Assembly (NCBI RefSeq): GCF_900590885.1
Contig: NZ_UUON01000024.1
Span: 124,001-188,000, forward strand
Direction: 5' to 3'
Length of the DNA: 64,000 bases
Source of the DNA: Pseudomonas viridiflava
GTDB taxonomy: Bacteria; Pseudomonadota; Gammaproteobacteria; Pseudomonadales; Pseudomonadaceae
The position numbers and the translations under genes are program-made. Positions 35,048-44,837 of the stretch are shown piece after piece (position 1 is the first letter of the stretch; each line of letters starts with the position of its first letter). The notes beneath the pieces were generated by a model that was not told where the DNA came from, made no database searches, and saw nothing but the letters and a program-made list of their open reading frames with translations.

Positions 35048-36340
35048 TCAGTTCAAGACCCGTGCCAACGCCGCGTCGAGAATCTGCACGGCTTCGTCGA
35101 CCTGGGCCTCGGTGGCCACCAACGGCGCAAGAAAACGCAGCACGTTGCGGTGCACGCCACATTTGATCACCAGCAACCCCCCGGCGCGGGCGGCGTCGAT
35201 CACCTGTTGGTTGAGGTCGGCATCCGGGCTGCGGGCCGAGTCGTCCTTGATCAGCTCGATCGCCAGCATAAAGCCGGTGCCGCGTACGTCGCCGATACGT
35301 GGGTAGCGAGCCTGCAAACCGAGCAGCCCCTGACGCAGGCGTTCGCCCAGCAGTTGGCTGCGCGCCAGCAACTCTTCCTGTTCAAAGGCGTCGATCACCG
35401 CCAGCGCTGCCGCACACGCCAGGGCATTGCCGCCATAGGTGCCGCCCAAACCGCCGGGCAACGGTGCATCCATGATGTGCGCCTTGCCGACCACACCCGA
35501 CAACGGCAGGCCGCCGGCCAGGCTCTTGGCTACGGTGACCAGGTCGGGCTGGATGCCGGCGTGCTGGAAACCGAACCAGGTGCCGGTGCGGCCGAAACCG
35601 GTCTGGATTTCGTCGAGGATCAACACGATGCCGTGCTTGTCGGCCAACGCGCGCAGGGCGTGGAGGAACTCCGGCGGCGCGGTGAGGAAACCGCCGTCGC
35701 CCTGCACCGGCTCGATGATGATCGCCGCCACGCGCTCCGGCGCTACCTGGGTCGCCAGCAACTCGTCGAGGGCATTGAGCGCCACTTCGCTGGTCACGCC
35801 GCGATAGGCATTCGGGTACGGCGTGTGGAACACCTCCGGCGCAAACGGCCCGAAGTTCTGTTTGTAGGGTTGGCTCATGCCGGTCAGTGTCGTGCCAAGC
35901 AAGGTACGGCCATGGAAGCCGCCCCGAAAAGCGATAACCGCCGAGCGATTGGTATGGGCGCGGGCGATCTTCACCGCATTTTCCACCGCCTCGGCGCCGG
36001 AGGTGAAAAACGCCGCTTTGTAGGCCTCTTGCCCGCCGATCATTTCACACAGGCGCTGCGCCAGGTCGAGGTAAGGCTGGTAGGCGACCACCTGGAAACA
36101 CGCATGGGAGACCTTCTGCAACTGAGCCTGCACCGCTGCCACCACCTTGGGGTGGTTGTGGCCGATATTGAGCACGCCGATGCCGCCGACAAAATCCAGG
36201 TAACGCTTGCCATCCACGTCCCACAACTCGGCGCCCTGGGCGCGATCAATCACCAGTGGGTGCGCGGTCACCAGGCCACGGGGCACGAATTGCTCGCGCT
36301 GACGGAGCAAATGAGGGGTTTCATCGACTTTGCTGTTCAT
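35048..36340 (-). CDS. Class III aminotransferase, GABA/omega-amino acid type
   Basis: 430 residues from the ATG at 36340. GabT/PuuE-type: LDFVGGIGVLNIGHNHPKVV, FFTSGAEAVENAVKIAR, LILDEIQTGFGRTG and the PLP lysine in TVAKSLAGGLPLSG. It transfers the omega-amino group of GABA or a similar amine to 2-oxoglutarate. A succinate-semialdehyde-type dehydrogenase lies 2.3 kb away on the same strand, consistent with GABA or polyamine breakdown, though they are separated by two other genes. Confidence 0.9.
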   Translation of the reverse strand: MNSKVDETPHLLRQREQFVPRGLVTAHPLVIDRAQGAELWDVDGKRYLDFVGGIGVLNIGHNHPKVVAAVQAQLQKVSHACFQVVAYQPYLDLAQRLCEMIGGQEAYKAAFFTSGAEAVENAVKIARAHTNRSAVIAFRGGFHGRTLLGTTLTGMSQPYKQNFGPFAPEVFHTPYPNAYRGVTSEVALNALDELLATQVAPERVAAIIIEPVQGDGGFLTAPPEFLHALRALADKHGIVLILDEIQTGFGRTGTWFGFQHAGIQPDLVTVAKSLAGGLPLSGVVGKAHIMDAPLPGGLGGTYGGNALACAAALAVIDAFEQEELLARSQLLGERLRQGLLGLQARYPRIGDVRGTGFMLAIELIKDDSARSPDADLNQQVIDAARAGGLLVIKCGVHRNVLRFLAPLVATEAQVDEAVQILDAALARVLN

Positions 36341-36533
36341 GGCATTTCCCATCGTGAGTCCGGCAACCGGAAGGCGGTTGCGATGCTGTTCAGATTACGG
36401 CGTGCCGGCAACCAACTACGCCGAACTTGGCCCGTGAGAAATTCGGATCAACTGTTTTGCACCTGCCTTTCAACAGATCCTGCGCCGGCCTTGGGGGATG
36501 ATGATCGCTACCTAAACCCTGCAGGAAATGCCC

Positions 36534-37460
36534 ATGGCCTTACTCTACAAAGCGGACCCGGTGCGCGGCCAACATTGGCAGGCGCTGTTCGCCGAACACG
36601 CGCCGGATATCGAGTGGCGCGCCTGGCCCGATATCGGCAACCCCGAGGAGGTCGAGTACCTGGCCGCCTGGCAAGCGCCGGATGATCTCGAGCAGGTGCT
36701 GCCCAACCTGAAAGTGTTGTTTGCCTTGTCGGCAGGTGTGGATCAGTTGGACCTGTCGCGCTTGCCGCCCGAGCTGCCGGTGGTGCGCCTGCTCGACCCG
36801 GGCATCACCCGTGGCATGTGCGAATACGCCAGCTGGGCGGTGCTCAGCCTGCACCGCGACATGCTGCGCTACCGTCAACAGCAGGTCGCGCGCTGCTGGC
36901 AGGCGCACCTGTTGCAGCCTGCGGGAAACCGGCGCGTGGGGCTGATGGGGTTGGGCACGCAGGCGCAGCAGATCCTGGCGACCTTGGCCCCGCTGGGCTT
37001 TGCCTTATCCGGTTGGGCCCGCAGTACCCATCAGATAGCGGGTGTGGATTGCTACGCCGGGCAATCACAACTGCCGGCGTTTCTCAGCCAGTGCGACATT
37101 CTGTTGTGTGTGCTGCCACTGACCGAGCAGACCCAGGGCATTCTCGACCGCCAGCTGTTTGCGCAACTGCCAAGGGGCGCAGCGCTGATCAACATGGGAC
37201 GTGGCGCGCACCTGGTGGAGGAGGACTTGCTGGAAGCACTCGACAGCGGGCAACTGAGTGGCGCAGTGCTGGACGTGCTGCACGAGGAACCGGCACCGGC
37301 GGACCATCCGTTCTGGGATCACCCGCAGGTTGTGCTGACGCCGCATATTGCCGCCATGACCCAGCCGGCGAGTGCGTTTGGGGTGTTGTTGGAGAATATT
37401 CGGCGGCATCAAGGCGGTGAACCCATGCTGGGTGAGATCGATCGGCAGTTGGGTTACTGA
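36534..37460 (+). CDS. D-isomer-specific 2-hydroxyacid dehydrogenase, GhrA-like
   Basis: 308 residues from the ATG at 36534, which has AGGA 7 nt upstream, whereas the ATG at 36528 is too close. NAD(P) loop VGLMGLGTQAQQIL, LINMGRGAHLVEEDLLEAL with the substrate Arg, and VVLTPHIAAMT with the catalytic His. GhrA reduces glyoxylate and hydroxypyruvate. It stands alone, divergent from the GabT-like gene and followed by a REP doublet. Confidence 0.9.
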   Translation: MALLYKADPVRGQHWQALFAEHAPDIEWRAWPDIGNPEEVEYLAAWQAPDDLEQVLPNLKVLFALSAGVDQLDLSRLPPELPVVRLLDPGITRGMCEYASWAVLSLHRDMLRYRQQQVARCWQAHLLQPAGNRRVGLMGLGTQAQQILATLAPLGFALSGWARSTHQIAGVDCYAGQSQLPAFLSQCDILLCVLPLTEQTQGILDRQLFAQLPRGAALINMGRGAHLVEEDLLEALDSGQLSGAVLDVLHEEPAPADHPFWDHPQVVLTPHIAAMTQPASAFGVLLENIRRHQGGEPMLGEIDRQLGY

Positions 37461-37476
37461 CACACCGCAATCCAAA

Positions 37477-37566
37477 TGTGGGAGGGGGCTTGCCCCCGAT
37501 GGCGGAGGGTCAGTTAAAAACTTATCAACTGACACACCCTCATCGGGGGCAAGCCCCCTCCCACAT
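37477..37566. repeat. REP doublet (BIME-like)
   Basis: TGTGGGAGGGGGCTTGCCCC from 37477 and an inverted copy ending at 37566, lying between two convergent genes. Confidence 0.85.
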
Positions 37567-37583
37567 TTTTAACTGTGCTCACT

Positions 37584-38669
37584 TTAGAGATGGAGCCTTT
37601 CGGTAATGGCCAAGCCGACATCCTGGGTTGAACCTTGCCCGCCCAAATCCGGGGTAATCGGCCCCTCGGCAATCACCGCCTCAATCGCCCGCAAAATCCC
37701 ATCATGGGCCGCGCGGTAGCGTGCATCGCCATTGCCGAGGAACTCCAGCATCAACGCCCCCGACCAGATCATCGCAATCGGGTTGGCGATGTTCTGCCCA
37801 TAAATATCCGGCGCCGAGCCATGCACCGGCTCGAACAACGATGGAAAGCGCCGCTCGGGATCGAGGTTGGCCGACGGCGCAATGCCAATCGTCCCGGCAC
37901 ATGCCGGCCCCAGGTCAGAGAGGATATCGCCGAACAGGTTCGACGCTACCACCACGTCAAAACGGTCCGGTTGCAACACAAACCGCGCGCACAGGATATC
38001 GATGTGCTGCTTGTCCCAGCTCACCTCGGGATAATTGGCCGCCATCAAGGCGGTGCGCTCATCCCAGTAAGGCATGCTGATGGAAATACCGTTGGATTTA
38101 GTCGCCGCCGTGAGTTTTTTGCGCGGGCGGGTCTGAGCCAGGTCGAAGGCGAACTTGAGGATGCGGTCGACGCCGCGCCGGGTGAACACCGACTCCTGCA
38201 GCACGAACTCATGCTCGGTGCCTTCGAACATCTTGCCGCCCACCGATGAATATTCGCCCTCAGTGTTTTCGCGGATCACCACGAAGTCGATATCCCCCGG
38301 CTCACGCCCGGCCAGCGGGCACGGCACGCCGGGGAACAGGCGCACCGGGCGAATGTTCACGTACTGGTCGAAGTCACGGCGGAACTTGAGCAGCGAGCCC
38401 CACAGGGAAATGTGGTCCGGCACTTTGTCCGGCCAGCCCACCGCGCCGAAGTAAATCGCGTCGTACCCCTTGAGCTGTTCGAACCAGTCGTCGGGCATCA
38501 TCTGCCCGTGTTCCAGGTAGTAATCGCAGTGGGCCCAGTCGAGCACCTCGATGCTCAGGTTCAAGTCCCACACCTTGGCGGCCTGTTCCAATACCCGCAG
38601 CCCTTCGGGCAACACTTCCTTGCCAATGCCATCGCCGGCAATCGCGGCGATTCTGAATGCCTTGCTCAT
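37584..38669 (-). CDS. Tartrate dehydrogenase/decarboxylase (isopropylmalate dehydrogenase family)
   Basis: 361 residues. Beta-decarboxylating dehydrogenase fold: RIAAIAGDGIGKEVLPEGLR, FVVIRENTEGEYSSVGG, TAATKSNGISISMPYWDE, and ASNLFGDILSDLGPA. The combination of ENTEGEYSSVGG and KSNGISISMPYWDE is typical of Pseudomonas tartrate dehydrogenase (NAD, Mn2+, also D-malate). It lies 13 bp behind the semialdehyde dehydrogenase, so the two are co-transcribed. Confidence 0.88.
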   Translation of the reverse strand: MSKAFRIAAIAGDGIGKEVLPEGLRVLEQAAKVWDLNLSIEVLDWAHCDYYLEHGQMMPDDWFEQLKGYDAIYFGAVGWPDKVPDHISLWGSLLKFRRDFDQYVNIRPVRLFPGVPCPLAGREPGDIDFVVIRENTEGEYSSVGGKMFEGTEHEFVLQESVFTRRGVDRILKFAFDLAQTRPRKKLTAATKSNGISISMPYWDERTALMAANYPEVSWDKQHIDILCARFVLQPDRFDVVVASNLFGDILSDLGPACAGTIGIAPSANLDPERRFPSLFEPVHGSAPDIYGQNIANPIAMIWSGALMLEFLGNGDARYRAAHDGILRAIEAVIAEGPITPDLGGQGSTQDVGLAITERLHL

Positions 38670-38682
38670 CGATCCTGCCTCG

Positions 38683-40143
38683 CTAGTTCAACCCGCCAAT
38701 GTGGAAAGCCTTGACCTCAAGGTACTCATCCAACCCGTACTTGCTGCCTTCACGCCCCAGGCCCGACTGTTTGATGCCGCCAAACGGCGCGACCTCCATG
38801 GAGATAATCCCGGTGTTGAGCCCCACCATGCCGAACTCCAGGGCCTCGCCAAAGCGCCACGAACGCTGCAAGTCCTGGGTGAAATAGTAGGCGCCCAGGC
38901 CATAAGGCGTGGCATTCGCCAAGGCCAATGCCTCGGCCTCGTCGGTAAAGCGCATCAGCGGTGCCACCGGGCCGAAGGTTTCTTCGTTGGCCAGCAGCAT
39001 GCCGGCGTGGCAGTCGCCAAGCACCGTGGGTTGCACAAACTGGCTGTCGCCCGTGGGGATCGCGCCGCACAACAACCTTGCACCCTGACCCAGGGCATCG
39101 TCGATATGCCGCGCCACCTTGCTGACCGCCGCCGGGTTGATCAGCGGGCCGATGCTCACGCCCTCCTCCAGGCCATTGCCGACTTTGAGCTTGCCCACCT
39201 CTTCCACCAGGCGCGCAGCGAAACGCGCGTAGATACCGGCCTGCACCAGTATGCGGTTGGCGCAGACGCAGGTTTGCCCGGCATTGCGAAACTTGCTCAG
39301 CATCACCCCAGCCACCGCCTGTTCGAGGTCGGCATCGTCAAACACGATAAACGGCGCATTGCCGCCCAGTTCCAGGCTCAGGCGCTTGATGTGTTCGGCG
39401 CTCTGGCGCATCAACAGGCGGCCGACAGCGGTGGAGCCGGTGAAGGAAATCTTGCGCACCAGCGGGCTACCGGTCAGTGCTTCGCCAATGCCGGCGGGCA
39501 AGCCGGTGATCACGTTGAACACCCCGGCCGGAATGCCGACGCGCTCGGCGAGCACCGCCAGGGCCAAGGCCGACAGCGGCGTGAGGTCCGACGGTTTGAC
39601 GATGATCGGGCACCCGGCGGCCAGCGCCGGCGCGCATTTGCGCGTGATCATGGCGTTGGGGAAATTCCATGGGGTAATGGCGGCGCACACGCCCACGGGT
39701 TGCTTGAGGGTCAACAGGCGACGGTCGCCGCTGGGCGCCGGCATGGTTTCGCCATAGACCCGGCGTGCCTCCTCAGCGAACCATTTGACGAAACCGGCAC
39801 CGTAGCGCACTTCGCCCTTGGCTTCATTGAGCGGTTTACCCTGTTCCCAGGTCATGATCAGCGCCAAGTCGTCGAGGTTGTCGAGCATGGCCTGGAACCA
39901 GCGCTCCAGCAGCGCCGCACGCTCCGCCGCCGGGCGTGCACGCCAGGCCGGCCAGGCGCGCTCCGCTGCGGCGATGGCGCGGTGGGTGTCCGCCGCGTCC
40001 ATGGCCGGCACACGTGCCAGCAACTGCCCGGTGGCGGGGTCGTGGATGGCCAGCGTGGCGCCGCTGTCGGCAGCGATCCACTGGCCGTCGACGTAGGCGA
40101 GTTCAGCCAGGAGGCTGGGGTCTTGCAAGCGAGTAGTGAGCAT
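38683..40143 (-). CDS. Succinate-semialdehyde dehydrogenase-type aldehyde dehydrogenase
   Basis: 486 residues, GabD-like. AITPWNFPNAMITRKCAPAL, the catalytic Glu in LELGGNAPFIVFDDAD and the catalytic Cys in NAGQTCVCANR are present, and GEVRYGAGFVKWFAEEARRV is typical of SSADH. The ATG has AGGA 8 nt upstream. It oxidises succinate semialdehyde or a related omega-oxo acid with NAD(P). Upstream on the same strand is the ArgE-like gene. Confidence 0.9.
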   Translation of the reverse strand: MLTTRLQDPSLLAELAYVDGQWIAADSGATLAIHDPATGQLLARVPAMDAADTHRAIAAAERAWPAWRARPAAERAALLERWFQAMLDNLDDLALIMTWEQGKPLNEAKGEVRYGAGFVKWFAEEARRVYGETMPAPSGDRRLLTLKQPVGVCAAITPWNFPNAMITRKCAPALAAGCPIIVKPSDLTPLSALALAVLAERVGIPAGVFNVITGLPAGIGEALTGSPLVRKISFTGSTAVGRLLMRQSAEHIKRLSLELGGNAPFIVFDDADLEQAVAGVMLSKFRNAGQTCVCANRILVQAGIYARFAARLVEEVGKLKVGNGLEEGVSIGPLINPAAVSKVARHIDDALGQGARLLCGAIPTGDSQFVQPTVLGDCHAGMLLANEETFGPVAPLMRFTDEAEALALANATPYGLGAYYFTQDLQRSWRFGEALEFGMVGLNTGIISMEVAPFGGIKQSGLGREGSKYGLDEYLEVKAFHIGGLN

Positions 40144-40260
40144 GGTCGAGTCCTGATCCGAGACACGCTCCAGTCTAGGGAGACGCCACGGACGAGGATG
40201 CCGAAAGCACGGTTGCAGCAGCGTGCCGTGCTGAAATTCAGCCCAGGACGGCAGGCTCTG

Positions 40261-41418
40261 CTAGGCCGTCAGCGAACCGAGCAAACCCTGCAGAAAGCGC
40301 TCACCCGCTTCCATCTGGCTGATCTCGATAAACTCGTCGGGCTTGTGCGCCTGCTCAATGGAGCCCGGCCCGCAGACCACCACCGGTACGTCCAGACGCT
40401 GTTTGAACAAGCCGCCTTCGGTGCCGAACGAGACCTTGGACGTGCCGGTATCCGGCGCGGCAAATTGCTGGATAAAACGCACTGCCTCGACGCTGGGGTG
40501 AGTGTCCAGTCCGGGGTAGACATTGAGGGTTTCGATCTCGATGGCGGCCACGCTGGACAGCTTCTTCGCCTCATGCACGATCACTTCGGCGCGTTCGCGC
40601 ATTTGCTCGAGGAACTGGTCCAGGTCGTCGGCGGGCAGGTTGCGAACTTCAAAATCCAGGGTGCACAGGTTCGGCACGATATTCAGTGCCTTGCCACCGG
40701 CAATCTGGCCCACATGCACGGTGCTGTAAGGCACGTCGTAGTCGTGGTCCTGGGCGCCGTGTTGCTGCAACTGCTGCTGGCTGTCGCGCAGGGCGGCGAT
40801 AAAGTCGCAGGCCACGTGGATGGCGTTGACCGACCGTGGCGACAGCGACGAATGCGCTTCCTGGCCACGACAATAGGTGCGATAGGAGCCCTTGCCCTTG
40901 TGGCCGAGCACAAACTGCATGTTGGTCGGTTCGCCGATCACACACAGAAACGGCCGCATCGGCGCCAGGTGCAGTACGTCCAGCAGGCGGCGCACGCCGA
41001 CGCAGCCGATCTCCTCGTCATGGGACAGGGCCAGTTGCAACGGCCGCGCCAACGGCAGGTCGGCAGCAACAAGCATGGCGTCGATAGCCAGGGCGATAAA
41101 ACCTTTCATGTCACAACTGCCGCGCCCGTAGATGCGCCCGTCCTGCACAGTGGCGGCAAATGCCGGAAAGGTCCACGCCTGCCCCGCCGCCGGCACCACG
41201 TCGGTGTGCCCGGACAGCAACACGCCGGGCTGATCCTTGGGGCCGGTGCTGGCGAACAGGTTGGCTTTCTTGCCACTCTCGTCCTTGACGATCAGCGACT
41301 CGATGCCCTTGGTCAGCAGCAGGTCGCGCACATAATCGATCAAGGCCATGTTCGACTCGGAGGACACCGTATCGAAAGCCATCAGCTGTTTGAGAATATC
41401 CAGTACGCGCGGTTTCAT
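40261..41418 (-). CDS. M20 amidohydrolase, acetylornithine deacetylase type
   Basis: 385 residues from the ATG at 41418 (GGAG 8-9 nt upstream; further ATGs precede it). M20 zinc motifs: LLSGHTDVVPAAG, GRGSCDMKGFIALAID, LSHDEEIGCVG. It hydrolyses N-acyl amino acids. The chromosomal arginine-pathway argE is normally elsewhere, and its company with semialdehyde and tartrate dehydrogenase genes suggests a catabolic paralogue acting on an acylated amino acid. Confidence 0.88.
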   Translation of the reverse strand: MKPRVLDILKQLMAFDTVSSESNMALIDYVRDLLLTKGIESLIVKDESGKKANLFASTGPKDQPGVLLSGHTDVVPAAGQAWTFPAFAATVQDGRIYGRGSCDMKGFIALAIDAMLVAADLPLARPLQLALSHDEEIGCVGVRRLLDVLHLAPMRPFLCVIGEPTNMQFVLGHKGKGSYRTYCRGQEAHSSLSPRSVNAIHVACDFIAALRDSQQQLQQHGAQDHDYDVPYSTVHVGQIAGGKALNIVPNLCTLDFEVRNLPADDLDQFLEQMRERAEVIVHEAKKLSSVAAIEIETLNVYPGLDTHPSVEAVRFIQQFAAPDTGTSKVSFGTEGGLFKQRLDVPVVVCGPGSIEQAHKPDEFIEISQMEAGERFLQGLLGSLTA

Positions 41419-41507
41419 GAAACGTAACTCCATTGCACGGCGCAAGGCGTGAACCCGGTCAGCCTCAACCCGGTTCAGCGCCTTTTGCCTTGAAGAATGT
41501 CTTGAGA

Positions 41508-42176
41508 CTATAGACCGACCAGCCCAGGCAACCCACCGATATCCGGAATCTGGTGATAGCCAAAGGAGGCATGTGCCGGCTGCTCATGACCCCGGGCAAC
41601 AAAAGCCTTGTGCTTGATCTTCATGTCGTGGGCCGACATCAAGTCATAACGGAAGCTTGAAGACACATGCAGCACATCCTCCGGCCCGCAGTTGAGACTG
41701 TCGAGCATGAACTCGAACGCAGCCAGGCGCGGCTTGTAGGCTTGGGCCTGCTGGGCGGTGAAGACTTTGTGAAACGGTGCGCCGAGCTTGTCGACATTCG
41801 ACATGATTTGCTCGTCCATGGCGTTGGAGAAAATCACCAGTGGAATCTTGTCGGCGATTTTTGCCAGCCCCGCCGGCACATCCGGATGCGGGCCCCACGT
41901 CGGCACGGCGTCATAATACAGCTGGCCTTCTTCGCGGTATTCGATCCCCCAGCGCTGGCAAGTACGCGCCAGGGCGGTCTTGAGGATCTCGTCATACGGC
42001 CGCCAATCGCCCATCACCTGATCCAGGCGATAAGCGGCGTAGTCCTTGACGAACTGATCCATGCGCTCAACCGGAACGCGGTCGGCGAATAGCTCGCGTG
42101 TCATGGCGGCTGTCTTGAAATTGGTCAAGGTGCCGTAGCAGTCGAAAGTAATGTATTTGGGGCGAAGAAAGCTCAT
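41508..42176 (-). CDS. Haloacid dehalogenase type II family protein (copy 1)
   Basis: 222 residues. Motif I ITFDCYGTLTNF with the nucleophile Asp, IPLVIFSNAMDEQ with the motif II Ser, and HVSSSFRYDLMSAHDM. It is a close paralogue of the gene at 55377 (same length, most residues identical). AAGGA precedes the ATG. A 41-bp element 134 bp before its start is shared with copy 2. Dehalogenase activity is not certain: many relatives are phosphatases or unknown. Confidence 0.87.
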   Translation of the reverse strand: MSFLRPKYITFDCYGTLTNFKTAAMTRELFADRVPVERMDQFVKDYAAYRLDQVMGDWRPYDEILKTALARTCQRWGIEYREEGQLYYDAVPTWGPHPDVPAGLAKIADKIPLVIFSNAMDEQIMSNVDKLGAPFHKVFTAQQAQAYKPRLAAFEFMLDSLNCGPEDVLHVSSSFRYDLMSAHDMKIKHKAFVARGHEQPAHASFGYHQIPDIGGLPGLVGL

Positions 42177-42281
42177 GAATGCGGTCCTTAATGAGGGTTG
42201 AGGTCATAGCGGGGCAGGCAGTTTTTCGACGCCTGGGGCATCGGGCTTCATGGAGTTATGATGCCACCATGAGGCCATGCA

Positions 42282-42350
42282 TAAACGGTTAAAAGCATGC
42301 GCTGCCTGGTACAAACTACCGTTTACCCGGCCTGCCCCGGCAGACTTTGC
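42282..42350 (-). promoter_or_regulatory. Shared upstream element of HAD copy 1
   Basis: Block 42310-42350 matches 56178-56218 at 30 of 41 positions without gaps (TACAAAC, ACCGTTT and TTTGC are conserved). It starts 134 bp from the start codon, against 133 bp in copy 2. TAAACGGT (42282-42289) is an inverted partner of ACCGTTTA (42318-42325), suggesting a dimeric regulator site. Confidence 0.5.
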
Positions 42351-42370
42351 CAACGCGGCAGGCCGGGGGT

Positions 42371-43726
42371 TCACAACGCGGCAAATGCGTTTTCCAGGGC
42401 GTCCAGCAGCCGGCCGGCTTCCCTTTCTGTCCATATCAGTGGCGGGCGAATTTTCAGGATGCTCGCGTCAGGTCCGGTGGCGGAAATGAGCACCCGTTGT
42501 TCACGCAGATGGTTGACCAGGCGCAAAGCGGTTTTCATGTCGGGTGTTTTCGAGCCCCGGTCTTTGACCAGTTCGACGCCGAAGTACAAACCCGTGCCAC
42601 GGACATCGCCGATCTGCTCATACCGCAGGGCGAGGTCGTTGAGACCCGCCATGATCAGGCCTCCTACGCGGTTGGCGTTGGCCATGAGTTGCTCGTCTCG
42701 AATGATGTCGAGCGTTGCCTGGGCAGCAGCAATGGCGACGCTGTTGCCGCCGAAGGTGTTGAAGTAGCGCATGTCGCGGCCAAAACTTGCAACGATTTCG
42801 GGGCGCACCATCAGGCCCGCCACGGGGTAGCCGTTGCCCATGGGTTTGCCCATGGTGATGATGTCCGCAACGATACCGTGACGCTGATGCCCCCAGAAAT
42901 GCGTGCCGCTGCGACCAAAACCGGACTGAACCTCATCGGCAATGAACAAACCACCGGCTTTGCGCACTACCTCGGCAATCGGCGCAAACACATCGACCGG
43001 GTCACAGAACACGCCATCGGAGGAAAACAGGCAATCGGCAATGAATGCTGCAACGCCACCGCCATGGCGCTGAATGTCCTGAATTTGTGCGCTGACCTGG
43101 TCTGCCATATAACGCCCCAGCGCTTCACGCGGGATACGGTAGGAGTCCGGCGCGGGCACCCGCCGAACGAATGGGTCAAGTTTGGCGTTCGCCCCCAGCG
43201 AGGGTGAAAACGCCGCCACGGTTGCAGAGTTTCCGTGATAGGCCTCGGCAGTAACGATGACACCCGTGTTGCCGGTGTGGTGGCGTGCAATACGGATAGC
43301 CAGGTCGTTAGCCTCCGAACCACTGCAAGTGAACATCATTTGCCCGTCAGCGCCCATCTCGCCGTCGGCGGTCGCGCGCAGTTGCTCGGCATAATCGAGA
43401 ATGCCGTCCTGCATGTACCGGGTGTGGCTGCACAGGGTGCTCAACTGCTCAGTGATCGCCGCGACGACACGAGGGTGGCAGTGCCCCACTGACACGACAT
43501 TGTTGTAGGCATCCAGATACTCGTTGCCGTCCTTGTCGTACAGGTAGGCACCTTTCGCGCGGGCCACGCCCACGGGCTCGTTATAGAACAAACGGTAGGC
43601 AGGGCCCAACAGGTTGACACGGCGCTGAATGTGCTCACGCGTCGTCGCGTCCAGACGCTCGGTGTTGGCCGGATTGAACCCGTTAGGCATATCACCCCGG
43701 GTCGCCTCGATTTTTGAGTTGTTCAT
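42371..43726 (-). CDS. Class III PLP enzyme, phospholyase/aminotransferase (AGXT2L-like)
   Basis: 451 residues from the ATG at 43726 (GGGGA upstream). Class III fold: YLDAYNNVVSVGHCHPRVVA, MFTCSGSEANDLAIRIARHH, LFIADEVQSGFGRSG and the PLP lysine in ITMGKPMGNGYPVAGL. The cysteine-containing NNVVSVGHCHP and VQSGFGRSGTHFWGHQ are typical of the ethanolamine-phosphate/phosphohydroxylysine phospholyase group. It is 25 bp behind an APH-type kinase gene, so the two probably phosphorylate a hydroxylated amine and then eliminate phosphate and ammonia. Confidence 0.85.
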   Translation of the reverse strand: MNNSKIEATRGDMPNGFNPANTERLDATTREHIQRRVNLLGPAYRLFYNEPVGVARAKGAYLYDKDGNEYLDAYNNVVSVGHCHPRVVAAITEQLSTLCSHTRYMQDGILDYAEQLRATADGEMGADGQMMFTCSGSEANDLAIRIARHHTGNTGVIVTAEAYHGNSATVAAFSPSLGANAKLDPFVRRVPAPDSYRIPREALGRYMADQVSAQIQDIQRHGGGVAAFIADCLFSSDGVFCDPVDVFAPIAEVVRKAGGLFIADEVQSGFGRSGTHFWGHQRHGIVADIITMGKPMGNGYPVAGLMVRPEIVASFGRDMRYFNTFGGNSVAIAAAQATLDIIRDEQLMANANRVGGLIMAGLNDLALRYEQIGDVRGTGLYFGVELVKDRGSKTPDMKTALRLVNHLREQRVLISATGPDASILKIRPPLIWTEREAGRLLDALENAFAAL

Positions 43727-43751
43727 TTGAATCCCCATTAACAAGCAAGCA

Positions 43752-44837
43752 TTAATCGGCGAAGGACATCAGCAGTGCTGACATTTGCGAGGGTGATCGG
43801 TTAAGCATCCAGTCAAGCTGGCTCCAGCCGGGCGCGGCATTCCTCAAGATGTACGCGCTGTTTTGCGGGAACATTTGCGATCGCCAAGTGGTTATCAAGG
43901 CCCGGGCGGCCAAGCGCGCCATGACGAGGTGCGGGATAAGGGAGAGTTCTTCAGGTGTGAGGTCGGCAACGCGCAGATACCCCCTTAGGAGATCCTTTGC
44001 CGAGGCAAAAATATCCACGTCGCCAATGGCTTCAGCCCTGCCCAACTGATTCATCATTGCCGTGGCTACATCAATGGCAATAGCCGTCTTGACCGTATCG
44101 CCGAAATCGATGATGCCGCTGACAAACTGCGGGCTGTGCGCATCAACGACAATATTCGAAGTGTTGAAGTCATTATGCAGCACCTGCTTGCGGCAACCGG
44201 CGATCAAGCCCTCGACCGGAGAAAATCGTTCGAGGGCCGCTTCCAACTGCTGGCGGCGCTGCGGCTCGGCGACAAACCCCAACAATGGCTCAAGTGTCCC
44301 CAGGTTTTGAACATCCCAGCACACCTTGCGTGACTCTGCCGGATGGGAAAAGTCGGCGGTGGCCAGCCTGAGGCGGGCAAGCAATTGGCCGATATGCTCG
44401 CGCCCTTGTGCTTTTACCGTGGTTTTATCCAGCGGCGTGCCGGGCAGGAAGCTCATGAGGCGTACTTGCCTTGAATCGCCATCGCGGGTTGCGATTCGCG
44501 TCAGGTACTCACCGTCCAGGGATGGATACACCCTGGGGATCGGAAGCTGCGGCGCCTTGCGTTCAATATGGCGCATCACCTCAACCTGCAGCGAAAGCTC
44601 CAGTGGGACTTCCTGAGGGTTGGCGATTTTAAGCACGTAGGACTTGCCGCCTGGACAGTCGCACCGAAACGTATCGTCCTTTTCGGTCGCGAACCGGGTC
44701 AAATCCGCATTCACCCCAAACTGCTCGCGCAGGACCTGCGCACCCTCCTCCTGGGAAACCGGGGTGAACGGTGCCGCCAAATCTCCTTGCAGTGCAGCAA
44801 GGTCCTCACTCAACGGATCTTTCCGAATCACTCGCAT
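43752..44837 (-). CDS. APH-family kinase, hydroxylysine-kinase-like
   Basis: 361 residues from the ATG at 44837 with GGGAG 7 nt upstream. It shows the catalytic loop VLHNDFNTSNIVVD (the H-x-D-x4-N pattern), the metal-binding IIDFGDTVKT and the N-lobe lysine in SYVLKIAN. It resembles the choline/hydroxylysine kinase branch of aminoglycoside phosphotransferases, not antibiotic-resistance enzymes. Co-transcribed with the phospholyase. Confidence 0.82.
   Translation of the reverse strand: MRVIRKDPLSEDLAALQGDLAAPFTPVSQEEGAQVLREQFGVNADLTRFATEKDDTFRCDCPGGKSYVLKIANPQEVPLELSLQVEVMRHIERKAPQLPIPRVYPSLDGEYLTRIATRDGDSRQVRLMSFLPGTPLDKTTVKAQGREHIGQLLARLRLATADFSHPAESRKVCWDVQNLGTLEPLLGFVAEPQRRQQLEAALERFSPVEGLIAGCRKQVLHNDFNTSNIVVDAHSPQFVSGIIDFGDTVKTAIAIDVATAMMNQLGRAEAIGDVDIFASAKDLLRGYLRVADLTPEELSLIPHLVMARLAARALITTWRSQMFPQNSAYILRNAAPGWSQLDWMLNRSPSQMSALLMSFAD

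Noticed and set aside
38551-41427. 958-codon + strand frame opposite the aldehyde dehydrogenase and ArgE-like genes
   Set aside because: It spans two genuine genes with intact catalytic motifs on the other strand, and its translation is Gln/His/Arg-rich low-complexity sequence typical of antisense GC3 frames.
43752-44837. Aminoglycoside resistance gene
   Set aside because: The fold is APH-like, but the operon partner (phospholyase) and divergent GntR regulator point to metabolism of an amine.
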